A DNA stretch of 64,000 nt from Smittia aterrima (GCA_033063855.1 CP093831.1:24242001-24306000), one strand, 5' to 3'; shown: positions 43,540 to 58,700, counted from the first letter of the stretch. Notes: generated by a model from the sequence alone, not told the origin. Program-made: numbers and translations.

Positions 43540-46500
43540 CTAGAGAAAGTCTCTCTTTCTCGTCGTAGAGGTTGACGGAACGTCGTCTGATTCGATAAGT
43601 CTGGTCTCTTCAGATTCGCTGTATGGCTTGGGAGGTGGCGCTGGAGCTGGCGGCTTTCGAGCTTTTGATCGTCGCTTTCTCAGAATGATTGGCCCCAAAC
43701 CATTTCCTCCTCCCGTGCTTGGTCCGCTTGGGGCGAGACTTCCGCTTGTCGACGGAACGTTTATTGTAGCTGCGACTGAAATTGCTGCTCCGGCTCCCGT
43801 TGGTGATAAAGTGGCTGATGTCTGACTCGGATTGTTATCACCTGGTGAACTTTGTTCTGATGAATCTATAACTAATCGACTCACTAAATCTGTGAGTAAA
43901 TCTTCGATTCGGCCGATTCGTTGAGACATTCGCTGCATCTCCAGACGCACATCAACCTTCATGTCCAGAACCGTCGAAATCAAATCTCTTTGTGCTAATG
44001 TGGAAGGCTGTTCTCTTAATCCTGTGTCGTAACTGTCGGACGTTGTTTCACGAGCTTTCGCCATCTCGATTTGTCGCTCCCTCTCGAGCGATAAATTTCT
44101 TTCTTCCTTTTGCTTCTCTTTCGTGAGCTCCTTCTCCAACGTCTCGAGTAAAGGATCACGATCCGCTCGTACTAATGCTAACGCTTGTTGAGGTCGATGC
44201 TCTAATTGAACTGAAGCTCTACGACTTTGACTACCCGCTTCACCTTCACCTCCTTCTTCTATCGTATCTTGGCGGGTTAGTGAGGCAGGTCCAGGTGAAA
44301 GCTTAACAGATTTTGGAAAAACCTTAAATTTAGAAGCCGTTGAGATAGACGAAAAATAAAATGGAAATGTCATTGCAATACCTTATTCCCTTGGCCGTTA
44401 TTACTTGGACTACTACTCGATCTGGCTTGAGCTGTCTCTCTTAAACTCTCCCTTGCGCTTAAGCTTCTTGAAACAGCAATCTTCGCGCTACTGTCACTTG
44501 CTGAATCCACACTGGAGCTTCCAAGTAATCGACCCCATTTACTTCCAGCTCGTAGTTTTGACGCAGCCGAGACCTGACCAGTTGACGGGGATGGCGAAGC
44601 AGATGGCGATGGAACTGACGTAATAACTCGCGAGTCTTCAGTGAGCATTAGTTTCGCTGGCAGCTGGAAAAGTTAACAGTGCAATTAAAGTTTGTAATGA
44701 GAATGAATGAATGTCAAAACCTTTTTCGTTTCCTGGTCTGTGTCGCCCTTTTCTACGTCGCTATTCTGAGAACCTTCTTTGGGCAAAGGTGTCGTTTGCT
44801 GTGCTCGACGAAACTTTGAGAAAATCTTCCGAACCAAGTGATCTTGAGTGGACCCTAATTGTGGTTCATTCTTTCTTCGCTCGGCTAGCTCCTTCTCACG
44901 ACGAACATCTGCCACTTTCCTGAAAAGCGGATTAAAAATGTATTTGACTTGTTAAACACTCCATCAGCGTCATAAAGTCTCAATTATTCTTACCTAAATA
45001 TAAGACGATGTCTTAAGTTGTATGTAAGCAACAAATTCCTTGCGAAGCTGTTCGCAAAAGCTTGATAAAAATCTAAAACTTCAAGTAGCTTATCGCGTTT
45101 GATAGCATGTAAATCACAATATGTCAGCGCTCGAACGTTCGCCGCGCTTTGTCCTACAGCCGAATCCTTCCAAAATGAGTCACCGAACACGTCGCCCTTC
45201 CCAAGGATCGCTACAACTTCATCGTCTTGGATCACTTCTAAGCTCCCCGTCACAATAAAACAGAGACTGTCGATACTCTCGCCTGTGTGATAAAGCAAAT
45301 CACCCGGCGCAGAGTGCGACATGTGAAAATGCATTGCTAAAGCTCTGAGACAGCCATCTGATGCTAAGCGGAAGGCAGGATGCTCGTTGAAAACTTTTCG
45401 ATTCAAATGAACGCAAATGTCAGCTTTCATATCCTTCGGACAATAGTTTAAAACCTAACGAGAGAGAGAGAGAATAAATAGAAGTGAATTTCATTCAATT
45501 TGCAAACTCACTTTATCTGTGTCTAATCCTTTTGTCATTGCCCACGTTGAGACGACATAATCCATAACACGTTCACTTAAAGCTTTCGGTACCTCGTGAA
45601 GCTTCATAAATTCCCGGACGTTGTTCAGCATGTCGTGGTATTTCGCTGTCGCCGAGGTCATTTGTTGGATAATTGTCGTGACATGACCGAAAATTGTTGC
45701 GTAAAGTAAAGCTGAGAGTAAAAAAATATCGATCTCGTTGATTTATTTATCATTCAGTTGGAATCGTGTAATCGCAGAGAAAGTTCTCGGTGCTCTCTGC
45801 TCATACAACTTTTCTACAAACCCTCGGCCGCATTTATTATGTGCGAGAGGAAATCGTGAATCACACGCCACGCCAAAATGTGTTTCTTACATTTCTGTAG
45901 TAGCAATTAGGTAGCAGGAAGCACCCAAGTAGTATATGCAGGTTTGAAAACAGCGAAGGTTGAATTGAGAGAACGAAAAAGGTGAATTTCCTCGTAATCG
46001 GAACGAGAAAACATTTTTCGCAGCCTTTGGCTGTCAGAATGAGAACTCAACATTGAACAAAACACAAAATGTTTGAAATGTAGAAAGTAAATTAATTCAA
46101 TGATCATTACATCAAAGAAGAAGAAGGAGACAGCTTGAGCGTACATCTTACAAGGTAAGTTCAAGCTAAAGCAAAATAGCAAAGCCAGAAATCAACTGTC
46201 AAGAGTGAATTATTAAGTAGAAAGTTCAATCTCGTAAATTGATTCTGATCCTTTGATGTTCTACTTCTTGTTAATTTACCCAAAGAAGTGAAAGAAGAAA
46301 ACGAACTTTAAGGTTTAAAAAAAGTTTTTCGATAGCGAGAAAATTAACTAGCGCACTCAAACTTCAACACACAGCAAAACACATTTGAACTATTTTTAAA
46401 CCTCAATACTAAATGGGTTTGCCCCCCCACTCGATTACTCGCGCGAGTCAAAGAGACATGGCAACGGAACGAAAACACCTAACCTGCAATTATCATCATG

Positions 46501-49500
46501 CAGATGGTGAATACCTTCTCGTTATCAGTCTCGGCAGCGACGTTTCCAAATCCGACCTATAAAATAAATGAGTTTTTATTGCAGCCATCAAAAGCGTCAA
46601 AGACGAGAGGAGGGAGCTCTCTTTCGTAATGAACCACTTAAAGGAAATTAAAAATTCTTTAAGCGATTTATGGAACGCGAAGATGAAAGGAAAAAAACGT
46701 AAAACGAGAGCTATCGGAATGAATAAATGAGTCGGGAGAGTTTATTTACATGAAAGAATTTTCAACTTTTACTTTCAGCACTGAACCAACAAACAAACAA
46801 ACTCACCGAAGTCATGCAGGTCATCGTGAAGTAGAGCGCAGTGACGTACATTGTTCGTCTCGGCGGACCATTCACAAGCTCCGGCAAGCGCGTGGTGTCG
46901 TTCGACCAAATATAAGAGTACGGGTTTTGTGTTACGTTTGCCAGCTTCAACAACCAACTGTATGAGACCTGTGGGAATGTTTTTATCGCTCTTAGTAAAG
47001 CTAATTTTCTCGGCGAACGATGAAGAAGAAGAAAAAAATCTCTCTCACCCCATTGTCGGCATCTGTTCGACCAATATAATACCAGATGCACGCCAACCAA
47101 TGAGCCACCAGCATGTAGAAGCATAATAGCAAGATTAACATTGCCGCGCCATACTCTAAATACCGATCTAGCTTCCTCACAACTCGCCCAAGTCTCAACA
47201 ATCGCACGACCTTCAGCGCACTAAAGAGTGAGCCAATACCCTAAAGGACGAACACAGAGAGAGAAAAGAAATTACATTAGAGCTTTTCGTATTATTCTTA
47301 TCTCGTCGTCCTGCATACATCCTCGTCTTGGTCAAATGCGTTAAAGACATCATAAGGCAGACAGCTCAATAAATCGATAACGAACCATGATTGTAAATAG
47401 TTCATGCGAATAACCTTTGGATCGCTTACAACCTCCCCTCCAGGCCCGACGAATGTCGTATGAAAATTTAATACTGAAAATGTGGAAAAAAAATGTGAAA
47501 CATTTTCAAGAGCGAAAATAAATTTCCTTTTTCTCGCTTACCAATATCTATGAAAAAAATGACGTCGACGATGGAGTCGACCACTAATAGAAACACATCC
47601 TCCGATGTCTTATTCTTGAAGGCGACATTATATGGAACCATGATTGCTGTATAAAACGTTAAGCCTAATATCACCCAATCCCAAGTAGCTTTAAAAGCAC
47701 AGTAATGTAATAATATGTGTGGAGGCGTTTTTGGAGCTTCTTGCCGATAGCTGGGCATTATATCAGCACTAAGTGACATCATCTATGCGTCGTCAAAGAG
47801 GAGACAAGACAACATGAGAGAGAGATTAGAGAAAGCGTCAATTAAAGTTGCGCCAACACGACTGGAGCTTGAGTGGAGACTTACATGAGCAAGATTTGAT
47901 TGCTTTGCAGAATCTTTTATCGTTGGAAGATGAGAACTAAATTGTCGGCTACGTGTTACAGATCGTGCGAGCTTGGCAAATTTTGATAATCCTTTTATAA
48001 CGAAGAAGAATTGCAATTTAAAAGTTTTTTTCTCTCTTTCCTTGAAAGACATAATCAAGTCACGAAGCACTTACCGCCTTTGTTATCTTCTGTATCGATG
48101 GGCTGTTTCAATGCGGTGATATCACGGAACGTCAGAAGAAAGAGAACAACCAAGTCTCTCTCGTTCCGAATAGGCGCCACCTGAAGCAGGAGCCATAGCG
48201 GCGTTTCTGTGAACGACACAAGTTGTAAATTAATTTTAATTTTCTTCAATTTGTTTTCTCTTTCGTCTTCTTTTTTTTTAGGAGAAAGTTTTAATGTCGC
48301 TTTCGCTTAGCATTTTCTTTCCTCATCAAAAAAGCTCAAAAGAAAAGTTTAAATTCTATTTACAAAAGAGTTTCTTTTTTCTGTCTACATTTTCTTTCTC
48401 ATCATTAGGATGAAAGTTTAAAGTTGAGTGCTATCAACAGTAGCATTCGAGTAGTCATAAGGAAGTTTGCGTTCACTACCGTAACGTGTTGTGTATGTTT
48501 TTGATTTTACTGTCTGAGATCTAGCGGAACGGCAACGTTCAATCTGCCACCAAAGGCGGAACGGTTTTAATTTAAAATGAAAATCGAGGAGAAATGGAAA
48601 TGGATTCAAATAAAATTATTCAAATCAATTTCCTGAGGCGTAAAGTGGGAAATCATTGGCAATATCGAGGAAGCTTTCTTAAGACGACTGGAGATGGATT
48701 TCGAGGGCAAAGAAAGCAGCGCTTTTTCAAAGCTTCTCCCTTTTCTTTGCTTTGAGATTCAATAACAAGAAGAACGATTCGGATTCTCAAACGAAACCCA
48801 ACCTGAGATTTATAAATATAAAGAAAGAAGATTTCCCAAAGAAAACAAAAAGATTTGCAAGAGATTGCAATTATTTAAATGATTCCAAGCAAGAGAATCA
48901 TAACATTCTGTTTGAGGAATTTATAGCTTTGAGTTCACTTCGTTCTCTCTTTCTTTTTGTGTGTAAAACATGATGATGCAACCTTATGTCGCATTCCCAT
49001 TAAAATCAATCAGTAAATGGAAATCACGATCGTTATCTTTTCATTTGATTTTGAAGATTCTCGAGAAAGGAAAATTAAATTTCCCAAATCGCGCAGATAT
49101 TCGCTAAAATGATTAAGAAAGAAGAGCGCTCGGAAAATCATGAATTGAATTAAAGATGATTGCGAATAAGAAGGCGGAGAGAGGGTGGAAACAATTAAGA
49201 TAATTTTTAAAGTCAACATCGATTCGTCGTCGAGGCTTTTATTTGTAATATTTCAGTTTTTGCCCGTGAGTTTGTTTAAGTCTTCAACTTTTAATTGAAA
49301 GATTCATTTCATTTTTCTTCCGAAAGGTTCTCTGAGGTCGCGTTATCCACAGACAAAGAAACCAATTCAAATAATTCTTATCTTAAACACTTTTTTCAGC
49401 TTTAAAAGTTGCAACAATTTTTATCTTTCTCGCATTAATCTGAACTCCATTCATTGAATTTGTAAAGCAACTGAATGGAGGAGCAAGAGCTTTATCTTTC

Positions 49501-52500
49501 CATGACAACAAACAGCTTCAATAGTAGCCCGGAGAGACTTTTTTCATTTCCTTATCTCCCGCAACGAGAAGATCCTCGTTCACCTCAACTATCAATGGAA
49601 AGTTCCAAGAGCCCGTACTTGTATTACACATAAAAGCACTCAACAGTTTCCTCGATTTATTGCGCCCACAAAAGTCGTGTCTCGTTCTCATAAAGTTTAA
49701 GCTTTTGCTTGAATTTATTAATATTCATGGATAGCAAACAAGTGAAAGGATTTGCAAATCATTTCACGGCGATGTCTGCTTCCTCATTGTTTATAGTAAA
49801 CGAAAATTGTTTTTCCTGTTTATGTCTCGCAATCATGATGTGGCGATGAGAAGTTTCGCTTGCTCCTCGAACTCAAATGCTTAAATATTACAGCACTTTA
49901 TGATTATTTATGCAGATTATTTAAATTTATAAAGAGTAATGATATCCTAATAGGAATATTATGCAAATTTCTCGATTCCTCCAGTCCCCAAACACAATGT
50001 AAAACATTCATTTTTCACACGCCTCCTCATCCCTTTCAGAGTCGCGAGACTGAATAGCGTTGATGTTTGACAATAATTTTCCAATTCTTAAATGACGACA
50101 ACGCCACTCAAGACTCGAGAGAGCACTTCAACGTGTTGATCGGGATGGAAAAATTTATCATAAAACTCTTTTCATCTGAAAAATTTTCATTCGGGCCGGG
50201 TTTGGACTTCAACAGATGCGAGGAGGGAAAATCAATAAAGTCTGCTAACTGGAACGTCATGTGTGCGTAATCATTTACTCGAGACAATTCACAGTGGAGC
50301 ACTTCCGATCAATCTGAGAGCTCCCTTCTCCCTCTCTCTCTCTTCGTCCATTTTAGGAACGTTTTCTTTCACAATGTGCAAAAGGTACTCAAGAAATTTC
50401 CACTTAATTAATCTTCAGTGGCAACAACAGCGACGGCACAAGTGTGCCACTTTTATTTATTGCATCCGAATACGACCTTTTCGTCTCAATTGCCAGATGG
50501 TTCTTTATGCGAGATGGTGTTGATGATGGCCATTGAGTGAAGGGGTTCAACCTGTTGATTTGATTGAAAAATTGCTTGCATGAACAGCAATTGATGTGTC
50601 GTCGTGTGTGACTCTACAATGACTCGTTCATGTTTGTGGGGCAAAAATTGCTAATGTGTTAAGAGAGAGTTAATGAGTGGCAAATCTTCGAAGGAAGCGT
50701 AAAGGGAGATTCATTTAACGAGCTAAAAAGGCAATCGACGGGAACCTGCTGTGGAGCTTGTGTTTTGTTATAGCAGAGGCAAAAAACTTTTTTTTTTGTG
50801 TTTCCATTCGACTTAAGCGAAAGCAAAAAAGAAACAAGAAATTGTTAAAAGCAACGAGAGTGAGAGAGAGAGAGGAAACAAAAACTGTTGAAGTTTTCCT
50901 TGTTCTTCTATTAAATATTTAAAGCGGCATTTCGGAAAAACGAACACAGCAGAGCTTCGATGTCAGGATTCATCCAAACGAATAGAAAATGGAAGAAACT
51001 ATTCGGAAGGAGATTTCAGCTTAATTGAAATTTAATGAAATTTTCAAATGTTTTTGGCCGAGTTTCATTTTTCGTCAAGTTGCGCTTACACAAATTTGAT
51101 GTATGACAAAAAGAGAGAGAGAGACATCGAAAACAAAACGAGAAATAATTGAATCATCAGAAGAATTCGATACCGCTCTGGAGGAGCGTTGAGAGGGAAA
51201 CTAATTGAATTATTTGGAAATGTGAAGATGACGAGAGAAGCTGATGGTGAGGAAATGATGAAGTAAACGAGAAAAAAGAAAAAACTCCAATCGATCATAA
51301 GATTGTTTATGTTGGCAACAACTTTGAGAGGGTTGTAGCAAACTTTGTGTAAACAGAACTTTTGATGACAGAAATCATCATTCTCTCTCACACGAAAAGA
51401 CAAAACCAAAGAAAGTCCACTCGTGAATGAAATAAAACTTTGAAAATTGTCGCATTTGCTGTGTCGTTGTTCTCAAGACCACCTCTCACAGTTGGCAGCC
51501 AGCCCAACTCTCGAATTTATTTGAGGTGCTTTGACAACTTTTCGAATGCTCACACTCTCACGACTCCTCGCACGCAAGGCACGAGGAAGGTGAAACATCA
51601 GACTTGAGTCGATTTGAAAAACTAAAATGAAGCTAAAACCACAATCTACGTTTAACTAAGGAAGGATGAAATCTACTTTGAGAGTAAATGGAAAATTGTT
51701 TGAAGTAAAAAAATAACATTCAAATTCATGAATGCTTGAACTTACGCTGCTTATCTGAAGGATCTATTTATAACATCGAGGAACCAAGGGAAACAAAATG
51801 AAAACGAAAACAGGAAAAATTCACATAAATTAAATATTTTTATAAACATTTTTTACGATAAGAGTTAACATTTCTCGTTTGCTCGATAATAAAAGGCTTT
51901 TACGATGCAATCGCTCTCTTCACGCCGCAGCATATGAGCACAACCAGAGGAGGAGATTTATTAATCTTCTTTTGCAAGATGCTCGCAGGCAAATTAGATG
52001 CTGTTTAAATTTGAACTTTATGTTGCGCGAGGCTTTTGAAAATTATGATTCATTTCGTTGATCTCATCATTTGAGCAAATATTTCATTTCATTTCCTTTC
52101 ACAGGAGAAGTTTGTACTTACTGTTCTTTTTGTAGAGAAGTATCTCGAACTGATCGTGCTGCTGATGCTCTAGAGCGTATTCTACCCGTGCAACAGTTTC
52201 CTTATCAGTCAATTCTCCATACATAAATCCGCAGCTTTTGGTGGAATTAACAGCGAAATGTGGTTGAGTTTAATGTGCAAATTAATCTTCACGAAACAAA
52301 GTTAAATTACCGGCAGGATTTTTGCATGACTTCAGCTCGATTGTATCCGCTGATTTTACAGAAAGATTCATTGCAATAGACAATGGGGAAGTCGACTATT
52401 TGAGCGTTGGCCAGCAGGAAAGAACTGTCAGCTGAAAAAATAGAGTAGAAGAGCTTTAAGAGAAGAAAATCTAGTCACGTCTCAGATAAACTTATAACTA

Positions 52501-52708
52501 GTTTTCGCTCGCATTTAAAGTGTGGTGTGAGGAGCTGCTGTTAAAGTTTTCCTGAGAAAACTATTTTCATAACTCAACAAACATGAGCAGCGGAGGAAAC
52601 TTAATCAAAACTAAAACATTGAAACTTACGTTGCGAGTTGGATCGTCGAATGATGTTTTCGAGAAACGTATTCTGCGGTGCAACTAATCCTCGTCGTCCA
52701 CCCGGCAT
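43540..52708 (-). CDS. eag: Ether-a-go-go voltage-gated potassium channel (KCNH1-type)
   Basis: Fifteen exons: 52708-52630, 52431-52311, 52234-52122, 48206-48075, 47991-47885, 47782-47542, 47473-47319, 47240-47049, 46968-46807, 46556-46484, 45711-45512, 45454-44994, 44919-44721, 44663-44382, 44322-43540; frames join without error to 1099 residues. Start MPGGRRGLVAPQNTFLENII is the invariant EAG N-terminus, followed by the PAS domain (about 25-135). S1-S6 occupy about 205-490: S4 LKVVRLLRLGRVVRKLDRYL, pore TMTCMTSVGFGNVA with selectivity filter GFGN. The C-linker and cyclic-nucleotide-binding homology domain follow (PGDLLYHTGESIDSLCFIVT, GKGDVFGDSFW). The C-terminal assembly coiled coil is LISTVLDMKVDVRLEMQRMS with QRIGRIEDLL. 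The channel repolarises neurons and muscle. Its C-terminal tail is shorter than in Drosophila. Confidence 0.96.
48207..52121 (-). other. 3.9 kb intron of eag
   Basis: Splits the PAS domain between KKN and TPLWLLLQ. It is more than ten times longer than most introns in the window. Several open frames of 60-90 codons on both strands have no recognisable domain. Short GA-rich runs occur near 50865 and 51112. No nested gene is supported. Confidence 0.45.
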
Positions 52709-55700
52709 CTTGATCGATTAGTTAGCTTCCTCGTTTATATTTTTTCTTCGACGTAATTAAATCCTTTTCTTCTCACTTTAATAACTTTCTCAGGTTATTC
52801 TCTTACAGCCTCGTTGAATCGCTGTAAACTCTTTCATAAAACTCGGTATAGCTCTTAAACATTTAATTACAGAATTGTTATTGCTTTCACTTTTATATCT
52901 AAACTTTAAACTTCTTTTTTGTGTTTAGTTCTCAATTGGACATATTTCTTGTTTGTCGTGTCAAAACAACTTTTATCATTAACATCATATCTAATTAATT
53001 GGATGTCGTGTAAGACAGCACACAAATTTTCTTTTTGATTTTAAACTTATATCGTTTCAGCTCTTCCATGCTTTGCGATTTCTTCCTCTTGAATCACACG
53101 CTTCATGTGCACAAAAACTTTCCACCACATTCTTCGAGAAACAACTCGAATCTTCTCCTCATTGCTCACGTCGCATCACTCACAATTTTATCATATAGCG
53201 AACGATAAAAACAGCCTGCGTCCCGAACGAAGCTCTTGCCACGCTCTATGCCTCTCGTCGTTCTGGTTATAGTCGTGAAGCCATAAATTGACTATTTCTG
53301 ATGCTGCAAAAGATGGATTGAAATTTATGTGTTGGGATGAAGTATTTCTTGGCTTTTATGTGTAGCGGAAGGACCTTCGGGCTTGAATGCCCTTTAACGG
53401 CTCCTCATGAAGACGTTTCCGATAAAATTTCCCTCACTTTCCACTGATACCGCATTCTCTAATAAATTATGGATAATTATTTTATAGAATTCCCCTCTCG
53501 GGTTGAGAGCCTTTCAAAGCCGACCGTCAAGGATCAGTTCATGATGTAAATATGATTATGGAGAAAAAATCAGACAAATTTCCTTCCCATCTATCGAGGC
53601 ACAAAAAAAAGTTTCTTCCTCGAGCCAAACCCAACCCAATAAGAGAGAGAAGAGAACCCTAAGCGAGAAAAATATCTCGAAGCGATTGGGGTTGTTGTTT
53701 TAAGCACAACAATATATATGAGAAAGTTAATCATAAAAAAGATGAAAATTAATGTTTGCTTCTCGTTTCTGCTGATCTCGACAAGAGCATTCAGTCGGCA
53801 ATTTGCATATTTTCCCGCGACACCGTTTTACCCGGACGAAGGGTTGCAGTTTGCAGAAGCTTACAGATTACGATCGCAATGATGAAATGCAATGATTCAT
53901 TCTCTTGGTATGACGGTGCGGTGTCTATTTTATTTATTTTATTGTGCTCCACATATTGCGAGCTCTCCGTCGACACAATTGAGCGCCTCATTTCACGAGT
54001 TCACGTCGAATCAATAAGTCGGAAGGGAGTGAAGGCGAAATGCTTGACAGAAAATCTTTTTCGTTTCTTTTTTTTTTTGTGAAACAATAAAATTGCCATT
54101 GAGCATTACATCAAATATATTTCTACACATAATTTTCATTGGCACAAAATAAAATCGAAATTGACATTTGATGCAATCGACGAGCGCGCCATTCAGAAAA
54201 TCCTCGAAACGTAAAAGTTTTCGATTAGAAATTTAATTTTTTGGCAATGAGTGGGTTGAATTGCTTTGTCAACACGAAGAGAAACGATAAGTTGGCTTTC
54301 TGCTGATTATTTTAAAGCAAGTGAGAAGCTCGAAATTTATTCAACGACTCACTGAGTTCTATCAAAACTTTTAAAGGGATTTTTCGAAATAATCTTTTGG
54401 TTTGTCTTTGAGTTTGCTGATGACTCAGTCCAAGCTTAATTGAGTACCCCTTGCACTACCTAACTCAATGTAGTTGAGTACACCTTTCACTAAAGATCAA
54501 AAATAACCGAAAAACGAAAAAACCCTTCACTCAAAGTCTCAGTTATGACCAAAAAAATCATCAAATTTGTTTTTACATGTTCATTGCATGAAACTGGCCC
54601 CGTCACAAATGACACGGCTCATGAATGACGTCAATCAACCTTTCGTGTCTCGGTGAGTTTAGCGTAAAAGCTCGCCCGTCTACAGACGTCACTCGTGAGT
54701 AACGCCAATGAACGAAATGAAATAATCAAGAAAGAGCGAGAGACAATCATGAAAAAAATGTGAAAGCCTTGTGTCGTTTCCACGTTTAACATCGATTTTC
54801 TTGCTTGTTCCTTCCTCTTGCCCCATTCATGAAGTGGAGCGAAAAAGAAAATTTATTTTTTTGAATGGTTTCGCTCACGGATTTCCATCCCGGCTTTCAC
54901 GGCAGACCCAACCTCAAATCGGAATGAGAGTTTTTCATTCTTTTATTGCGTCCGAAAACAAAATATTTCATTGTTTGTGAATTAATTCTGTTTTCTTCAC
55001 ACCATAACCAAGCCGTATTTATTATCGCTCCCCATTTCTGCTTTCCGCCCGCAACTCGCACAATATTTTCATTCAACAACCTGCACTGTGAAACCACAAA
55101 GCAATTTCCAAACCGAAACAATGTCTTATTAGATTGAAAAGTATTTTATTTTTTTTTTTGTCGAAGAGGGAGAGAGAGGATTTCGCTCGGTTATTAAATT
55201 TGCATTGAATTTCCGTGCGGCTTGAAATGGATTTCAGGTTTTGACAGCTGCTCGATTAGACTCGAATGCAACAGTAACTTTCACTCGAAATCTCATGACG
55301 ACGCCCCCAAAAGAGCCATCAATTATCATTAAGAATTATGTAAGAGCCTGCTGACCTAGAAAAGTCAGTTGGTTGCTGTTCGGATGGGCGCATTATCCGG
55401 CAATTAACCCACGAGACTCCTTTCTCTTGTTCATGTCTGTTCAACGACGATACTCGTATTTACTTCAACAAGATAGGACGACAAGGAAAAGCGAATTAAA
55501 ATTCCTCCAAGAAAATTGTATGAAAGATTTATGTCAGTGACAGTAACGTTAACACTTTAATAGCTCTTACGCTGGTTGACACTAAACACGATACTTCCAG
55601 CACTTCTTCCCTTCCTCGACGTCTTCGTCATGAAGTTGTTGTAAGCAAAACGAGTGAACAACAAACTCTCTGTGTGTCATTTTTTTTTTCGTATGACATC

Positions 55701-58700
55701 ATCAGCTCTTCTCTTGACTTGGCTTTTCCTTGAACCGAGATGAACGCAAAAGAAAAAGGCTTTATTAGACAAACAGAAACTTTTTCGCTTTTTCCCTTTA
55801 ACATCATCGTCGTCGTAGTCGTCGTCGTTCTGTTCCACACGACAAAAAATAAACTTTTCTGCTCTACTCGCTGGCATTTGAGTTATTGTTGTTTGCTTAG
55901 GAATTCTCCGAGTTCTTCTTCATTACAATGTTTCCTTCTTCATGAATATCAACGAACATAAAAAACACGGCGAAAGATGAAATGTCAACAGAGCCTGGCC
56001 TGTGTTTCTGATTTTTTCTGTTACATGACAAATGAAGTCCGCTGACTGCTACTAATTATCCGATTGTGAACATGATTGGGTCTCGCTCGGGAAAATCGGC
56101 TAACAATGAAGCCGAATACACACTTAAGGCCACAAATTGGAGTAATTTATTGTTATTTTTATCGCTGTGAAACCTTTCTCTCTCTTTTCCAACATTACAA
56201 TTTTCTCCTTGCATAGCGAATCTTGTTGATCGAGTGAGCGGACGAGAGGGCAGACCATTAATCAATTCGTTGTTCGTGGAACTGTATGAAGTACACTAAA
56301 CCAACTGAGCTGCTGTTATCTGGGTGGCTCATGCAATTCCACCAACTAAACAACTAAATATGTGCCACCGCACACATTAGACTACTTGATGGTCACTTCT
56401 TCTTATTCTCATTCTCCTCCCTCCCTCAAGTAAAGCTCTTTCCTTTAGCATTCACATACGATTGTGTTGTTTGTGTATTTAAATAACAGTTGAAAGTCAG
56501 CAAGCTTTTCTCCTTCTGTCCTTACCCTGACTGCCTTCGCATACACTTACAAAACTATATCGATTTTCACATTTTCTCACTCTCATGACTTTCAAGTTGA
56601 AAAGAAATTCGGTGCTGCTGCTCTTTTGTTGTTTTTTGTTCTTCACGTTTTTTTTTCTAGTTTTTCAAATATTTTCTTCGTTTTCGCAGAAAAGAGCTTA
56701 AAGGAGGAGTAGGAGGTAAATGAAAATAAATTTTAATATCACTGACTTTCAGTGTCCCACTCTCGATGGACAACGATAAAACAACGAAGCTAATCTCTTC
56801 GACTCTATTCTCGCTTTCGCTTGAAAATCGCCTTGCGTAACTTTCTCAGGTGTTATAAATATCAATCCGATAGACTGTCCCAGTGCTTCCCTTCCCGCGA
56901 ATTCCCCACCGTGCGTAGAGCTCAGTTCCCTTCAAACGCTTTAATTTATTTTTGCATGATAAAAAAATGTTAAAATATAATGAAACCTGCCCGTTCTTTC
57001 TCGTCGCTTGCCTCGCATCTTCTAAGGTAGAATAATAAGAAGTTGAGCGACTACGAGAACGATTTTTGAGAAGGGTTCTCCAAATCACGACAGACAAACA
57101 AAGCTTACGCATGAAAATCCCTCGAAAAGCTCCACAATTGATTAGTTTTTCGTTTCACTGTTCTACCCTTGTGTACCCAACATGACTTTTTCATGAGGCA
57201 AAGTATCTGGCGTTGCGAATCGGACTGATGGGCAACAGAGTGTGTAGTATGCTTGATAATTTGAATTTCACAAGGATCGTTTTTGCCTTTTTATTTGCCA
57301 TCGCTTTTTTTGAATGGAAAGTCGTTTTGTTGGCGAGGAGGGAAATTTTATAGCAAACCGAGAGACCGAGTCTCTCATTGGTGATTCCGTTTAATTACAC
57401 ATACTTTATATATGCAAATAAACTCACTACAAAATCAATATTTTCTTTACTGTTGTTTTCTTCTTGTGCTGTTCGTTTCGCTGTTCACTCACTCACACAC
57501 GATACGACACGACGATGGGATGCGATCGGAGAAATAATATGTCAGTGAAATTTTTTTTTCCTTTTTCCATTCGACAAATATCCGTTCACAGTTCTGACAC
57601 ACTAATCAATCAATCGAAGGGAGGGCGAAGAACGTTGCAATTATTCCGAAATAGAAAAATGATTATGATTCAACATCCTCGGCTTGTCTCCAACCAAAAA
57701 ATATTTTTTGACTTTTTTTTTCTGCTGCGCTTGCACCTTTTATCGAAGTCGAAGGCTTTCAACTTTCAACTTTTTTTTTCCACCAAGTTTCAACAGAAAA
57801 GGACTTTTCGGGTTAGGAGGGAAAGAAAATTTCTCATGACGGGGGAAAAAAAATTAGTTCACTACAACTGGTCACAATCAACAACGAAAGACTTTCACGT
57901 GAACTTAGACACACGACACATTAAAACCGCGCTGCCTTTCGTTAGGGCAGTAAACGTTCTTTGAAAAAAAGATTTAAAAGAAAAAATCCATTTTAGTCCA
58001 TTAAAGTGACGGCGGAACGAAAGTTTTACTCGTTTTCTCAGCAACGTTTCAACTCAAAGACTGACTGGAAAACAGAATTGAATTGAAAAGCTTCAGGAAA
58101 ACATTGTCGTGAGACTAGTCATCCTTTTCACTCGACGGAACTGAGCTTGCGTAGGATTTGAAATCCTTTTCTCACACAGGGTGCTCGTTCTGTTTTGTTT
58201 TTTTCGTTCGTCTCTCAGGACGTGAAAGCTTTTCAGTATTTAGTCAGACTCGGATGGTTTTAAATCGCAAAGCTCTTGTCTCATCGTCGCAATTAACATT
58301 TTTAACAACAGCCAGCAAGCTCAGGAGATTACATTGTTGGACATCGTTCGCATATTTTCATGAATTTTAAAGTTTTTTTTCTGCGACGCGGATCGGACGA
58401 AAGGTGACGAGTTTGTGATGAATTTTTAGAGCAACTAGACTCGAATAAAAAATTCATAAGCAAAAGCCAAACAGAGAAACGAGAGTTAACTGGATTAAAG
58501 GAATTCAAGAGTTCAAAGTCCACGAAGCAGCTGCAGAAGGTAAGCAACATTAACAATTCAGTGTGTTCGTGGAGAGAGAAGCGTTTCTATTCATAGAAAA
58601 ATAATTAAACTTCATCTCGTGAGCGACATTAAAGGGAAGAAGGAAGAAATCCAAGGTGAAGTCCTTAAAGTGCCTGAGAAAGTCTCTGACGTCATGAGAG

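Noticed and set aside
46762..47124. 120-codon continuous frame across eag exon 8, intron and exon 9
   Set aside because: It reads through an intron; GTGAGA donor at 47048 and acceptor at 46969 restore the EAG sequence in phase, so the intron is removed.
43190..50545. GGGTTCAA motifs suggesting tRNA B-boxes
   Set aside because: No matching A-box or cloverleaf could be built around them.
57464..57964. Open frame of 166 codons on the plus strand in the gene desert
   Set aside because: Composition is dominated by F, K and R from T-rich/A-rich homopolymers; no domain, no splice partner, no promoter or AATAAA relation.
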